Origin: Paraburkholderia sp. LEh10
Lineage (GTDB): Bacteria; Pseudomonadota; Gammaproteobacteria; Burkholderiales; Burkholderiaceae
Direction: 5' to 3'
NCBI RefSeq assembly: GCF_017814945.1
Contig: NZ_JAGIPX010000008.1
Span: 62,001-126,000, forward strand
DNA length: 64,000 nt
In this document: piece after piece, positions 36,831 to 46,251 of the stretch
Layout: each line of letters starts with the position of its first letter
How positions within the stretch are numbered: the stretch's first letter is position 1
The notes under the pieces: model-generated
The model's database searches: none
The model's input: only the letters and a program-made list of their open reading frames with translations
What the model was told of the DNA's origin: nothing
Program-made: the position numbers and the translations under genes

Positions 36831-36862
36831 AAAAGAAAGCCCGCTTCGGATGAAGCGGGCTT
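36831..36862 (-). terminator. Rho-independent terminator of ybiT
   Basis: On the minus strand AAGCCCGCTTC pairs perfectly with GAAGCGGGCTT around ATCC, followed by TCTTTTT. It lies 25 bases after the ybiT stop. Confidence 0.92.
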
Positions 36863-36886
36863 CGACGAATATCGCACCGATATCGC

Positions 36887-38479
36887 TTACTGCAGGCCTT
36901 GGCTCGACAGGAAGTCCTCGTAATTGCCGCCAAAGTCGTTCAGCGTGCCGTCTGTCTTCACTTCGATGATGCGGCTAGCCAGCCCGCTCACGAATTCACG
37001 GTCGTGCGACACAAAAATCAGCGTGCCGTCGTATTTTTCCAGCGCGATCTGCAGCGACTCGATCGACTCCATGTCCATGTGGTTCGTCGGTTCGTCCATC
37101 AGCAACACATTATGGCGGCCCAGCATCAGCTTGCCCCAGATCATGCGGCCCTTCTCGCCACCCGACAGCACCTTCACCGACTTCCGGATGTCGTCTGCAT
37201 TAAAAAGCAGACGGCCGAGCGTGCCGCGCACCATCTGCTCGTCGTCGCCTTCCTTGCGGTACTGGTCGATCCAGTCCATCAGCGTGACGTCGGTTGGAAA
37301 CTCCTCGTACGTGTCCTGCGGCATGTAGCCCACGTTCGCGTTCTCAGCCCACTTGACCGTGCCGTGCTCGAGCGTGAGATTGCCAAACAGCGAACGCAGC
37401 AGCGTAGTCTTGCCCGCGCCGTTTTCGCCGATGATCGCGATGCGCTCGCCCGGCTGCACGCTGAGGTTGAAGTTGTTGAAGATCGTGCGGTCGTACTTCT
37501 TCGTGATGCTGTCCGCTACCACTGCAATATTGTGCAGCTTCTTTTCGTACTCGAAGCGGATAAACGGGTTCTGACGCGACGACGGCTTGAATTCCTCGAT
37601 CTTGATCTTGTCGATCATCTTCAGACGGCTGGTTGCCTGACGCGCCTTCGACTTGTTGGCGGAGAAGCGGCGCACGAATTCCTGCAGATCCGCGACGCGT
37701 TCCTTCGCCTTCGCGTTGGCCGCCTGCTGACGCTCGCGCGCCTGGGTGCTCGCGAGCATGTAGTCGTCGTAGTTGCCCGGATAAACCTTCAGCGTGCCAT
37801 AGTCCATGTCCGCCATGTGCGTGCAGACCTGGTTCAGAAAGTGTCGGTCGTGCGAGATGATGATCATCGTCGAGTCGTACTCGTTCAGCACGTCTTCGAG
37901 CCAGCGGATCGAGTTGATGTCCAGGTTATTGGTGGGCTCGTCGAGCAGCAGCACGTCCGGCTTCGAGAACAGCGCCTGCGCGAGCAGAACGCGCAGCTTC
38001 CAGCCCGGTGCGACGTTGCTCATCGGGCCGTTGTGCAGATCGATCGAGATGCCGATGCCGAGCAGCAGTTCGCCCGCGCGGGCTTCGGCTGTGTAGCCGT
38101 CGTATTCGGCGAACTTCGCTTCCAGTTCCGCGGCGTGCATGTAGTCGTCGTCGGTGGCTTCCGGGTTCGCGTAGATCGCGTCGCGCTCGGTCATGGCCGC
38201 CCACATTTCGGTGTGGCCCATCATCACGACATCGAGCACCCGCACGTCTTCATACGCGAACTGGTCCTGACGCAGCTTGCCGAGGCGAACGTTCGGCTCG
38301 AGCATCACGTTGCCGGAGCTCGGTTCCAGGTCGCTGCCCAGAATCTTCATGAACGTCGATTTGCCGCAACCGTTCGCACCGATCAGGCCGTAGCGGTTGC
38401 CTTCGCCGAATTTGACCGAGATGTTCTCGAACAGGGGCTTCGGCCCGAATTGCATGGTGATGTTGGCAGTAGACAGCAC
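36887..38479 (-). CDS. ybiT: ABC-F family ATPase YbiT
   Basis: A 530-residue soluble protein with two ABC domains and no membrane part. Walker A motifs are [12 protein letters not shown] and [12 protein letters not shown]; Walker B/linker sequences are [11 protein letters not shown] and [11 protein letters not shown]. The interdomain arm and P-site-tRNA motif ([20 protein letters not shown]) are typical of ABC-F translation factors. Length and sequence ([20 protein letters not shown]) match E. coli YbiT closely, a factor thought to relieve ribosome stalling. Confidence 0.95.
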   Translation of the reverse strand: MLSTANITMQFGPKPLFENISVKFGEGNRYGLIGANGCGKSTFMKILGSDLEPSSGNVMLEPNVRLGKLRQDQFAYEDVRVLDVVMMGHTEMWAAMTERDAIYANPEATDDDYMHAAELEAKFAEYDGYTAEARAGELLLGIGISIDLHNGPMSNVAPGWKLRVLLAQALFSKPDVLLLDEPTNNLDINSIRWLEDVLNEYDSTMIIISHDRHFLNQVCTHMADMDYGTLKVYPGNYDDYMLASTQARERQQAANAKAKERVADLQEFVRRFSANKSKARQATSRLKMIDKIKIEEFKPSSRQNPFIRFEYEKKLHNIAVVADSITKKYDRTIFNNFNLSVQPGERIAIIGENGAGKTTLLRSLFGNLTLEHGTVKWAENANVGYMPQDTYEEFPTDVTLMDWIDQYRKEGDDEQMVRGTLGRLLFNADDIRKSVKVLSGGEKGRMIWGKLMLGRHNVLLMDEPTNHMDMESIESLQIALEKYDGTLIFVSHDREFVSGLASRIIEVKTDGTLNDFGGNYEDFLSSQGLQ

Positions 38480-38576
38480 GGCGCGTCCCTTTGAATGATA
38501 GATCGGCGAAAAACCAATTATTTTAGCAGGTTATCGCATCATGCGCGCCGCGCTGCGGGCTGTCGCGATCGCCCTG

Positions 38577-39470
38577 CTAGCCCTTTTTACGCGGGGTTTG
38601 CAACACGTCGATGAAACCGGACAGATCGGCATCGGCTAGCCCCATGGCTGCACCCAGACGCAATAGCTGCTGCACTGTGCCCGAAACCGGCATTGGAGTG
38701 CTCGTTTCATAAGCTGCAGCCGCAATGGTGTCGACGTCCTTCTGGAACGTGCTGAGCGCGCCGATCGGCGGCTGCCCAGACCGGGTCATGCGCGGCACGA
38801 AGGTCTGCAACAGCACCGAGTCGGCCCAGCCGCCGGCGAGCGCCTGCGTGAGGCGCGCGGCGTCGATGCCGCTGCGCTGCGCGAGGCTGACGGCCTCGGC
38901 AATGGCCGCCACCGTCGACGTGACGATCGCCTGGTTGCACAGCTTGGCGGTTTGCCCGGCGCCCGCCGCGCCCATGTGGGTGACGCGCGCCGCATAGGCT
39001 TCGATGACGGGCGTCACGGCCGCGACATCGGCCGCCTCGCCGCCTGCCATCACGGCAAGCGTGCCGGCGATCGCCCCCGCGACGCCGCCCGAAACGGGCG
39101 CATCGATCCAGCCGATGTCCGCTTCGGCGGCCCGTTGCGCGAAGGCGCGCGTCGCCGACGGTGGAATGCTGCCGTGATCGACGATCCAGCGAACAGGACT
39201 GTCCCCGCTCGCCCGGGCGACGCCCTTCACAATGCCGTTTGCGCCGAACACGACTTCCTCCACGGCTGCTGCATCGAGCACGCAGAGGAAAATCGCTTCC
39301 GCGCGGCCCGCGAGTTCAGCAGGCGTCGACGCGACGGTCGCGCCGTCCGGGACGAGCGCTTCCGCCTTCGCGCGTGTCCGGTTCCACACCTGCACCGAAT
39401 GACCTGCACTCAACAGATGACGGATGATCGGCGCACCCATCAGCCCCGGTCCGCAAAATCCGATTTCCAC
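38577..39470 (-). CDS. 3-hydroxyisobutyrate dehydrogenase-family NAD(P)-dependent reductase
   Basis: A 297-residue enzyme. The GTG at 39470 is the start: GGAGGAG lies six bases upstream and the dinucleotide-binding motif [20 protein letters not shown] begins at once. The substrate motif is [11 protein letters not shown] near residue 120 and the catalytic Lys is in GQTAKLCNQ. Relatives include 3-hydroxyisobutyrate dehydrogenase and tartronate semialdehyde reductase. The latter would suit glyoxylate use from the urate genes further along, but nothing here proves it. Confidence 0.88.
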   Translation of the reverse strand: MEIGFCGPGLMGAPIIRHLLSAGHSVQVWNRTRAKAEALVPDGATVASTPAELAGRAEAIFLCVLDAAAVEEVVFGANGIVKGVARASGDSPVRWIVDHGSIPPSATRAFAQRAAEADIGWIDAPVSGGVAGAIAGTLAVMAGGEAADVAAVTPVIEAYAARVTHMGAAGAGQTAKLCNQAIVTSTVAAIAEAVSLAQRSGIDAARLTQALAGGWADSVLLQTFVPRMTRSGQPPIGALSTFQKDVDTIAAAAYETSTPMPVSGTVQQLLRLGAAMGLADADLSGFIDVLQTPRKKG

Positions 39471-39660
39471 TTGTTTCTCCTCCGTTCGATGCATGACCTG
39501 CATCGGATCGCAGCCGTCCAGGATCGACGGCATTCGAATCGACCATCATACCGGCGGCGTCGCGTTGCAACATGCCGGGCACGCGATGTGCGGCATGAAT
39601 TCGGGTTCGTTCACGCGACAGGCATTGCCTATACTTTTTTCGACCACCAGGAGGTGCATC

Positions 39661-39870
39661 ATGAGCGAGCACGTGTACAAGCAGATCGAACTGACCGGTT
39701 CGTCGACGACATCAAGCGACGACGCCGTCCGGTGCGCGATTGAAAAAGCAGGCAAAACGCTGCGCAACATTCACTGGTTTCAGGTCGTGGAGACACGCGG
39801 TCACATCGAGGACAACAAGGTCTCGCACTGGCAGGTGACCTTGAAGGTCGGCCTGCGCATCGAGGATTGA
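39661..39870 (+). CDS. Dodecin
   Basis: A 69-residue protein starting after AGGAGGTG. Sequence [20 protein letters not shown] and [20 protein letters not shown] match dodecins, hollow dodecamers that bind flavin between Trp residues; the key Trp is in IHWFQV. It likely buffers FMN or riboflavin. Confidence 0.93.
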   Translation: MSEHVYKQIELTGSSTTSSDDAVRCAIEKAGKTLRNIHWFQVVETRGHIEDNKVSHWQVTLKVGLRIED

Positions 39871-39947
39871 TGCCAGCGCCGGGCGACGGACGCAGCGCGC
39901 GCCGCCTCGCGCGCTGACACGGTTCGCTTGCTGCTTGCGCCGATACG

Positions 39948-39985
39948 AAAAAAGCTGCATCCGGCTTGAATGCCCGATGCAGCTT
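39948..39985 (-). terminator. Rho-independent terminator of the BMP transporter operon
   Basis: AAGCTGCATC and GATGCAGCTT form a perfect 10-bp stem (39952-39961, 39976-39985); on the minus strand it ends in six Ts. It lies about 115 bases after the binding-protein stop. Confidence 0.88.
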
Positions 39986-40100
39986 CAGCGTTCGCACGCG
40001 TCCAACGGATTGCATGCACTCGAATTCAAGGCTGCGGCGAATCCCGCAACCTGCGCGCGCCCGCGTCGTGCGCCTGGTCCCGGCGCATCACGCCTGCCCT

Positions 40101-41195
40101 TTACTTCGGCAGTGAGCCGTCCACGCCCTCTACATACCAGTTCAGGCGTTGCAGTTCCGGATCGGTCAGCGTCTTGCCGGCCGGCACCTTCACTGCACCC
40201 GACTGATCCTTGACGGGCCCCGTGAACACATCCCACTTGCCGCTCGCGAGTTGCTGGCGCTTCGCGTCGATATCCTTCATCGCGTTGGCCGGGATGGCCG
40301 ACGTGTTCATGTCCTCGAGATTGACAGCCTTTTGCGGGATGCCCCACCACACGGGGTCGTTCTTCCACTTGCCGTCGAGCACCTGCTGGATCGCGGCCGT
40401 GTAATACACGCCCCAATGCGCGACCACCGAGCCCAGATGCGCGTCAGGACCGAACTTCTTCATGTCCGAATCCCAGCCGAATGCGTGCACGTGCTTTTCG
40501 GAAGCCGTCGCGAGCGTCGCACTCGAATCGGTGTTCTGCAACAGCACGTCGGCGCCCTGGCCAATCAGCGTTTCGGCCGCCTGCTTCTCCTTGCCCGGAT
40601 CGAACCAGCTATTGATCCAGATGACCTTGGTATGCACCTTCGGATTCACGGAACGCGCACCGAGCGTGTATGCATTGATGTTGCGCACCACCTCGGGAAT
40701 CGGCACCGATGCGACGAAGCCGAGCGTATTCGTCTTCGTCACGTAGCCGGCAGCGACCCCTGCCAGATAGGCACCCTGATACATGCGCACGTCATACGTG
40801 CCGAAGTTGGCTGCCTTCTTGTAGCCCGTTGCATGCAGGAAGACGGTGTCCGGAAAATCTTTCGCCACCTTTAGTTCGAAATCCTGGAACCCGAAGCTCG
40901 AACCAAAAATGATCTTGTTGCCCTTGTTCGCCAGATCGCGGAACACGCGCTCCGAGTCGGCCGATTCCGGCACGTTCTCGACGCGCGTGATCTTGATCTT
41001 ATTGCCGAACTTTGCTTCCGCTTCCTTCGAACCCTGGTCGTGTGCGTAGGTCCAGCCCGCGTCGCCCGGATTGCCGAGATAGACGAACGCGACGCCGGGC
41101 ACGTCGGCGGCCCACGCCGTCTGCGGCAGTGCACCGCCGGCAGCCAGCGACGCAGCCGTCAGCGCGAGCGCGCTCAGCATGGTTCTTTTTTTCAT
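40101..41195 (-). CDS. BMP-family ABC transporter substrate-binding protein
   Basis: A 364-residue periplasmic protein from ATG at 41195, with AGGAG upstream. A signal peptide ends near TAWA-ADV. VAFVYLGNPGDAGWTYAHDQ, IIFGSSFGFQDFELKVAKDF and NTLGFVASVPIPEVVRNINA are the BMP/PnrA fold, which binds nucleosides or purines. It follows two permeases and a double ATPase on the same strand, and neighbours purine catabolism genes, so a purine base or nucleoside is the likely cargo (inference). Confidence 0.92.
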   Translation of the reverse strand: MKKRTMLSALALTAASLAAGGALPQTAWAADVPGVAFVYLGNPGDAGWTYAHDQGSKEAEAKFGNKIKITRVENVPESADSERVFRDLANKGNKIIFGSSFGFQDFELKVAKDFPDTVFLHATGYKKAANFGTYDVRMYQGAYLAGVAAGYVTKTNTLGFVASVPIPEVVRNINAYTLGARSVNPKVHTKVIWINSWFDPGKEKQAAETLIGQGADVLLQNTDSSATLATASEKHVHAFGWDSDMKKFGPDAHLGSVVAHWGVYYTAAIQQVLDGKWKNDPVWWGIPQKAVNLEDMNTSAIPANAMKDIDAKRQQLASGKWDVFTGPVKDQSGAVKVPAGKTLTDPELQRLNWYVEGVDGSLPK

Positions 41196-41271
41196 GTTTT
41201 CTCCTGACGTTGAATTGGGTGTCTCGATGGATGAACTGGCGTGCAGATCAACCGACGCATGCGACGGGCGC

Positions 41272-42201
41272 TCAGCCCGCCGCGAAGAACGGCTTGCCCA
41301 GCGATGCCGGTGCATTCAGGCGTATCGTGTTCGGATTACGCGAGATCAGCACGAGCACGACGATCGTCGCAACGTAAGGCAGCATCGCGAGGAACTGCGT
41401 CGGTACGGGTACGCCGATCGCCTGTGCATAAAACTGCAGCCCCGTGACTGCACCGAACAGGAGTGCACCGATCAGCAGACGTCCCGGACGCCAGGTCGCG
41501 AACACGACGAGTGCAAGCGCAATCCACCCGCGACCTGAAGTCAATTGCTCCTGCCACAGGTGCAGATTGACGATCGAGTAGTAGCCTCCAGCCAGTCCCG
41601 CCATTGCACCGCCGAACAGCGTCGCGCCATAGCGCACGCCGATCACGGGAAAACCGACGGAATGCGCGACCTGCGGCGACTCGCCGACCGAGCGCAACAT
41701 CAGTCCAGCGCGTGTCCGGTACAGAAACCAGCTGACGACGGCAAACATGATGAACGCGAGATAGTCGAGCGGCGTCAGGCTGAAGAGCGCGGGGCCGAGC
41801 ACAGGAAGCTTCGAAAGACCGGGAATGACCCAGGTGCCGATCGACTCGCGCACGGCGGCCGACGTGTACGGCTTGCCGACATAAGCGGAAAGACCGATGC
41901 CGAAGATCGTCAGCGAAAGCCCCGTGGCGACCTGGTTGGCGAGCATCGACAGCACGAGGAAAGCGAACAGCAGCGACATCGCGACGCCTGCGCCCATTGC
42001 GGCGAGCACGCCGAGCCACGGGTTGCCCGTGATCGCCGTCACAGCGTAGCCCGCGACCGCGCCCATCAGCATCATGCCCTCGACGCCCAGGTTGAGCACG
42101 CCCGACTTTTCAGTGACAAGTTCGCCGACGCCCGCGAACATCAGCGGAATCGCGGCGGCGACGGCACTCGACGTGAGCGCGCTGGCTTGTTGAATGTCCA
42201 T
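41272..42201 (-). CDS. BMP-type ABC transporter permease, second subunit
   Basis: A 309-residue permease from ATG at 42201 (MDIQQASALTSSAVAAAIPL). The long open frame to 42813 overlaps the other permease and is an artefact. LMFAGVGELVTEKSGVLNLG and VEGMMLMGAVAGYAVT are conserved in YufQ/NupC-like partners of BMP importers. About eight to ten helices are predicted. It is separated from the upstream permease gene by 20 bases. Confidence 0.91.
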   Translation of the reverse strand: MDIQQASALTSSAVAAAIPLMFAGVGELVTEKSGVLNLGVEGMMLMGAVAGYAVTAITGNPWLGVLAAMGAGVAMSLLFAFLVLSMLANQVATGLSLTIFGIGLSAYVGKPYTSAAVRESIGTWVIPGLSKLPVLGPALFSLTPLDYLAFIMFAVVSWFLYRTRAGLMLRSVGESPQVAHSVGFPVIGVRYGATLFGGAMAGLAGGYYSIVNLHLWQEQLTSGRGWIALALVVFATWRPGRLLIGALLFGAVTGLQFYAQAIGVPVPTQFLAMLPYVATIVVLVLISRNPNTIRLNAPASLGKPFFAAG

Positions 42202-42221
42202 GTTGATAGCTTCGAGCGTGG

Positions 42222-43322
42222 TTAAGATGCCGCGATGCCCCGGCGGCGAACGCGATAGTTGACGAACAGGTCCGCGCCGAGCAGGCAGAACAGCAGCAGT
42301 CCCTGGAACACGCCGGACAGCGCCTGCGGCAATTGCATCGATGTCTGCACCGCTTCGCCGCCGAGGTACAGCAAGGCCATCAGGAGACTCGCGAGCACGA
42401 TGCCGACTGGGTGCAGCCGTCCGACGAACACGACGATGATCGCGGTAAAGCCGTAGCCCGGCGACCATGTCGCCTGCAACTGGCCGATGGGACCGGCGAT
42501 CTCGCCCATGCCCGCGAGGCCCGCCAGCGCGCCGCTGATGAGCAGCGACGTCCAGATCGTCTTCTTGTCCGAGAAGCCCGCATAGCGCGCGGCGAGCGGT
42601 GCGAGACCGCCGACGTTCATCCGGAAGCCCGCGAAGCTCTTGCGCATGAAGAGCCACACGAGCGGAATCGCGATGATCGTCACGAAGATCGACGCGTTGA
42701 CGCGCGTGCCCTTCAGAAATTTCCAATGCCAGTCGCCGTACAGCGTCGGGTACAGCGCGTCGCCCGAGAACATTTCGGAAAGCGGGAAGTTCATGCCCTG
42801 CGGGTCGCGCCACGGACCGCTCACCAGATAGATCAGCAATTGCGTGGCGACATAGGTGAGCATCAGGCTCGTGAGAATCTCATTGGTGTTGAAGCGGCTC
42901 TTGAGCAGCGCGGGAATCGCCGCCCACACCATGCCGCCCAGCACGCCCGCGATCATCATCGCCGGCAGGATCCACCAGCCTGTCGCCTGATCGAAGTAGA
43001 TTGCGACGCCGCTCGCCGCGATGCCGCCCAGCACCATCTGCCCTTCCGCGCCGATGTTCCACACGTTCGCGCGATAGCCGATCGCGAGGCCCAGCCCGAT
43101 CAGGCACAGCGGCGACGCTTTCAGCAGCAGTTCCGCCCAGCCGTTGACGCTCGACAGCGGCTCGACGAAGAACGCGAACATCGCCTGCGCCGGATCACGC
43201 CCGACGAGACTGAATATCAGAAAGCCGATCACGAGCGTGAGGAGAGCGGCGATCAGCGGCACGGCGAGCTGCATCGTTCGCGAGGGCGTCGTGCGGGCTT
43301 CGAGTCGATACGGAAGAATCAT
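42222..43322 (-). CDS. BMP-type ABC transporter permease, first subunit
   Basis: A permease of about 366 residues if started at 43322 (MILPYRLEARTTPSRTMQLA); an ATG at 43358 would add twelve residues, and neither has a strong ribosome site. ASPLCLIGLGLAIGYRANVW and NIGAEGQMVLGGIAASGVAI are typical of the YufP-like subunit. It lies between the ATPase and the second permease, in the usual order. Confidence 0.9.
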   Translation of the reverse strand: MILPYRLEARTTPSRTMQLAVPLIAALLTLVIGFLIFSLVGRDPAQAMFAFFVEPLSSVNGWAELLLKASPLCLIGLGLAIGYRANVWNIGAEGQMVLGGIAASGVAIYFDQATGWWILPAMMIAGVLGGMVWAAIPALLKSRFNTNEILTSLMLTYVATQLLIYLVSGPWRDPQGMNFPLSEMFSGDALYPTLYGDWHWKFLKGTRVNASIFVTIIAIPLVWLFMRKSFAGFRMNVGGLAPLAARYAGFSDKKTIWTSLLISGALAGLAGMGEIAGPIGQLQATWSPGYGFTAIIVVFVGRLHPVGIVLASLLMALLYLGGEAVQTSMQLPQALSGVFQGLLLFCLLGADLFVNYRVRRRGIAAS

Positions 43323-43384
43323 TGTGCGTGTTGTCGATGTGGTCTTCTGCACATGCACCCATGCGTCGGGCGATGCACTTTACG

Positions 43385-44998
43385 TCATGCGTGTGCCGGC
43401 TGCCCTGCGGACGGCGGCGTGCCTTCGCGGTCTCCGAAAAGACCCGCCATCCAGCGGCCGATCTCCTCCGCGTTCGTGTCACCTGTCTTGCGCGACGGCG
43501 ACAGACGCCCACGCGCCAGCACGGCGAGCCGATCGCAAATATCGAACAGTTCTTCGAGTTCCTCGGAAATCACCAGAATCGCGACGCCGCGCGCCGACAG
43601 ATCCAGCAACTGCTGCCGGATGAACGCGGCCGCGCCGACATCGACACCCCATGTCGGCTGCGCGACGACGAGCACCTTCGGTGCCTGCAGGATCTCGCGC
43701 CCGACGATGAACTTCTGCAGATTGCCGCCCGACAGGCTCTGCGCCAGCGCGCCATCGCCGCCGCAGCGCACGTCGAACGAATCGATGCAGCGCTGTGCGA
43801 ACGCGCGCATCGCGCCCGCGCTGATCCAGCCCGAGCGGACCATGTTTTGCCGGTGCGCCGTCAAGAGCGCGTTTTCGGCCAGCGACATCGCCGGCACCGC
43901 GCCGCGCCCGAGCCGCTCTTCCGGCACGAACGCAAAACCGAGCCTGCGGCGCGCCGCTGCACCCAGCTTACCGGCGGGCTTACCGCAGATCGTGACGGCA
44001 TCGGCGCGATTGCCTTTGTGCTCGCCCGACAGTGCCGCCAACAGCTCGGCCTGCCCGTTGCCCGACACACCCGCGATGCCGAATATTTCACCCGAGTGCA
44101 CGCTGAACGACACGTCGTCGAGCGACGTGCCGAACGGATCGTCGCTTGTGGCTGAAAGATTTTTCACGTCGAGCAGCACGTCCCCAGGTGAATGCGCGCG
44201 TCGCTCGTAGTCGGGCAGAGAATGACCGACCATCAGTTGCGCGAGCGATGCATGCGTTTCTTCGCGCGGCTTCACGTGGCCCGTCACCTTGCCGCCGCGC
44301 ATCACGGTTGCCGTGTCGCAGAGTTCCTGGATTTCGTCGAGCTTGTGGCTGATGTAGAGAATGCTGCAGCCTTCTGCCGCGAGACGGCGCAGCGTCTCGA
44401 ACAGCTTGCGCACGGCTTGCGGCGTGAGCACCGACGTCGGCTCGTCCATGATGAGCAGGCGCGGGTTCTGCAGCAGACAGCGTACGATTTCGACGCGCTG
44501 CCGCTCGCCCACGGTGAGGCTGTGCACGTGGCGCTGCGGATCGATATCGAGCCCATAATCCGCCGATACTTCGCGGATGCGCCTCGCCAACGCTTTCAGA
44601 TCGAACGGCTCGTCGAGTGCGAGCGCGATGTTTTCGCCGACCGTCAGCGTCTCGAACAGCGAGAAGTGCTGAAACACCATGCCGATGCCGAGCTTGCGCG
44701 CGGCCGCGGGATTCGCGATGTCGACCCGTTGGCCTTCCCAATGGATCTCGCCCGCGTCGGGCCGCACCGCGCCGTAGATGATCTTCATCAGCGTGCTCTT
44801 GCCCGCGCCGTTCTCGCCGAGCACCGCGTGGATTTCGCCGGGCGCGACGATCAGCGTAATGTCGTCGTTCGCGCGCACCGCGGGATATTCCTTGCTAATA
44901 CCCGTCAGCGCGAGACGCGGTGTCGCGCCGACGCTACGGTTCGCGCCATTTGCGCGTGCGCTGCCGCCCATCGGGCGGCCTGAAGGTGTGTCGCTCAT
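43385..44998 (-). CDS. BMP-type ABC transporter double ATPase
   Basis: A 537-residue protein with two ABC domains. The first has a full Walker A (GENGAGKSTLMK), a variant signature LTVGERQRVEI and Walker B LLIMDEPTSVLT. The second lacks a standard Walker A (GVSGNGQAELLAALSG) and has LSGGNLQKFIVGRE with VAQPTWGVDVGA, the usual asymmetric pattern of sugar and nucleoside importers such as RbsA or YufO. The start at 44998 is chosen where MSDTPSGRPMGGSARANG begins. It is the promoter-proximal gene of the importer operon. Confidence 0.93.
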   Translation of the reverse strand: MSDTPSGRPMGGSARANGANRSVGATPRLALTGISKEYPAVRANDDITLIVAPGEIHAVLGENGAGKSTLMKIIYGAVRPDAGEIHWEGQRVDIANPAAARKLGIGMVFQHFSLFETLTVGENIALALDEPFDLKALARRIREVSADYGLDIDPQRHVHSLTVGERQRVEIVRCLLQNPRLLIMDEPTSVLTPQAVRKLFETLRRLAAEGCSILYISHKLDEIQELCDTATVMRGGKVTGHVKPREETHASLAQLMVGHSLPDYERRAHSPGDVLLDVKNLSATSDDPFGTSLDDVSFSVHSGEIFGIAGVSGNGQAELLAALSGEHKGNRADAVTICGKPAGKLGAAARRRLGFAFVPEERLGRGAVPAMSLAENALLTAHRQNMVRSGWISAGAMRAFAQRCIDSFDVRCGGDGALAQSLSGGNLQKFIVGREILQAPKVLVVAQPTWGVDVGAAAFIRQQLLDLSARGVAILVISEELEELFDICDRLAVLARGRLSPSRKTGDTNAEEIGRWMAGLFGDREGTPPSAGQPAHA

Positions 44999-45266
44999 GT
45001 TGTTCCGTATTACGCGTGTGGCCGCCAGCATGCGCGTGCCGCGCGCTCCCCGCCTGATATCGGCGGGTGAACACGCTCGCCGTGCTACCGCAGGCGATCG
45101 ACGATACCGAAATCGACCCAGTCAGTCGAGCCGCCAAAATTCCCGCAGACCCGCGCCGTTGCACGGTTTGCGGGTATCCCTCCCTTGACGCCTCCTTGTC
45201 TATATATTAAAACGCATATACCCACAAGACAGTTCGATCAGCCAGAACATATATTTCGGAGAAGTC
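44999..45266. promoter_or_regulatory. Divergent promoter region, BMP importer and LysR gene; inverted repeat
   Basis: The AT-rich part (45198-45220, TCTATATATTAAAACGCATA) lies in an imperfect inverted repeat from CTTGT (45195-45199) to ACAAG (45224-45228) with TATAT/ATATA inside. This position suits a LysR site controlling the importer. Confidence 0.5.
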
Positions 45267-46196
45267 ATGAGCCAACAGCGCGAGGCGATCGATACCTACT
45301 TACTGCGCGTCCTGCACACACTCTTGATGGAGCGCAGCGTCACGCGCGCCGCCGTCAAGCTGAACCAGTCCCAGCCCGCCATCAGCGCCGCGCTGCGACG
45401 CCTGCGCGACATCACCGGCGATCCGTTGCTCGTGCGCGGCAAATCCGGCATGGTGCCGACGGAGTACGGCCTGCGCCTGCTCGAGCCCGTGCAGAATGCA
45501 CTGCGCGAAATCGAACGCATTAAATTTCAGCAGCACAACTTCGATCCGGCAACGTCGATCCGCTGCTACCGGATCGGCTGCCCGGACTACCTGAACGTGC
45601 TGTTCGTGCCGACCGTCGTCGAACGCTTCCGTCAGGCCGCACCGAACGCGACACTCGAGTTCCACTCGCTCGGCCCCGCGTTTGACTATGAACTGGCGCT
45701 CGAAGACGGCAAGCTCGATATCGTCGTCGGCAACTGGCCGGAACCGCCCGAGCAACTGCACCTGTCGAATCTGTTCGTCGACCAGATCGTGTGCCTGATG
45801 AGCAACACGCACCCGTTCGCCAAGCGCGGCGGCCTCACGCTCGACCAGTACCTGAACGCGCCGCACCTCGCGCCGACGCCCTATTCCGTCGGCCAGCGCG
45901 GCGCGATCGACGTGCATCTCGCGCGCGAGCGCCTCAAGCGCCATGTCGTCGTCACACTGCCGTACTTCAACCTTGCGCCGTACGTGCTGATCAAATCCGA
46001 CCTGATCTTCACGACCACGCGTCTCTTCGCCGACTACTACGCGAAGTTCCTGCCGCTGACCGTCGTGCCCGCGCCCTTGGACTTTCCGCCGATGCAGTAC
46101 TACCAGCTGTGGCACGAGCGCGTGCATTACTCCGACGAAGTGCGCTGGCTGCGCAGCCTGGTCGCCGAAGCGACCAAGACCTTGATCGACCGATAA
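45267..46196 (+). CDS. LysR-family regulator, likely of purine uptake
   Basis: A 309-residue regulator after GGAGAAG. The helix-turn-helix is MERSVTRAAVKLNQSQPAIS-AALRRLRDITGDPLLVRGK (residues ~20-60). The effector domain (~95-300) includes RIGCPDYLNVLFVPTVVERF and ELALEDGKLDIVVGNWPEPP, as in NodD/PcaR-like regulators. It diverges from the importer and converges on the deaminase gene, so it may control both. Confidence 0.92.
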   Translation: MSQQREAIDTYLLRVLHTLLMERSVTRAAVKLNQSQPAISAALRRLRDITGDPLLVRGKSGMVPTEYGLRLLEPVQNALREIERIKFQQHNFDPATSIRCYRIGCPDYLNVLFVPTVVERFRQAAPNATLEFHSLGPAFDYELALEDGKLDIVVGNWPEPPEQLHLSNLFVDQIVCLMSNTHPFAKRGGLTLDQYLNAPHLAPTPYSVGQRGAIDVHLARERLKRHVVVTLPYFNLAPYVLIKSDLIFTTTRLFADYYAKFLPLTVVPAPLDFPPMQYYQLWHERVHYSDEVRWLRSLVAEATKTLIDR

Positions 46197-46251
46197 GCAG
46201 ACCGATAAGCACCGTGTTGGATGGCGCCGGTTTTGGACGGCCGCCCTGCTT

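Noticed and set aside
36899..38494. 531-codon plus-strand frame over ybiT
   Set aside because: Shadow frame; ybiT on the minus strand is near-identical in layout to known YbiT.
38577..39470. Assigning tartronate semialdehyde reductase (glxR) to link with glyoxylate from urate
   Set aside because: Family motifs are shared by several dehydrogenases and no glyoxylate carboligase or hyi gene is adjacent, so the general family name was kept.
41272..42813. Long N-terminal extension of the second BMP permease
   Set aside because: The extra part overlaps the first permease gene in another frame and is not protein-like; the permease proper starts at 42201.
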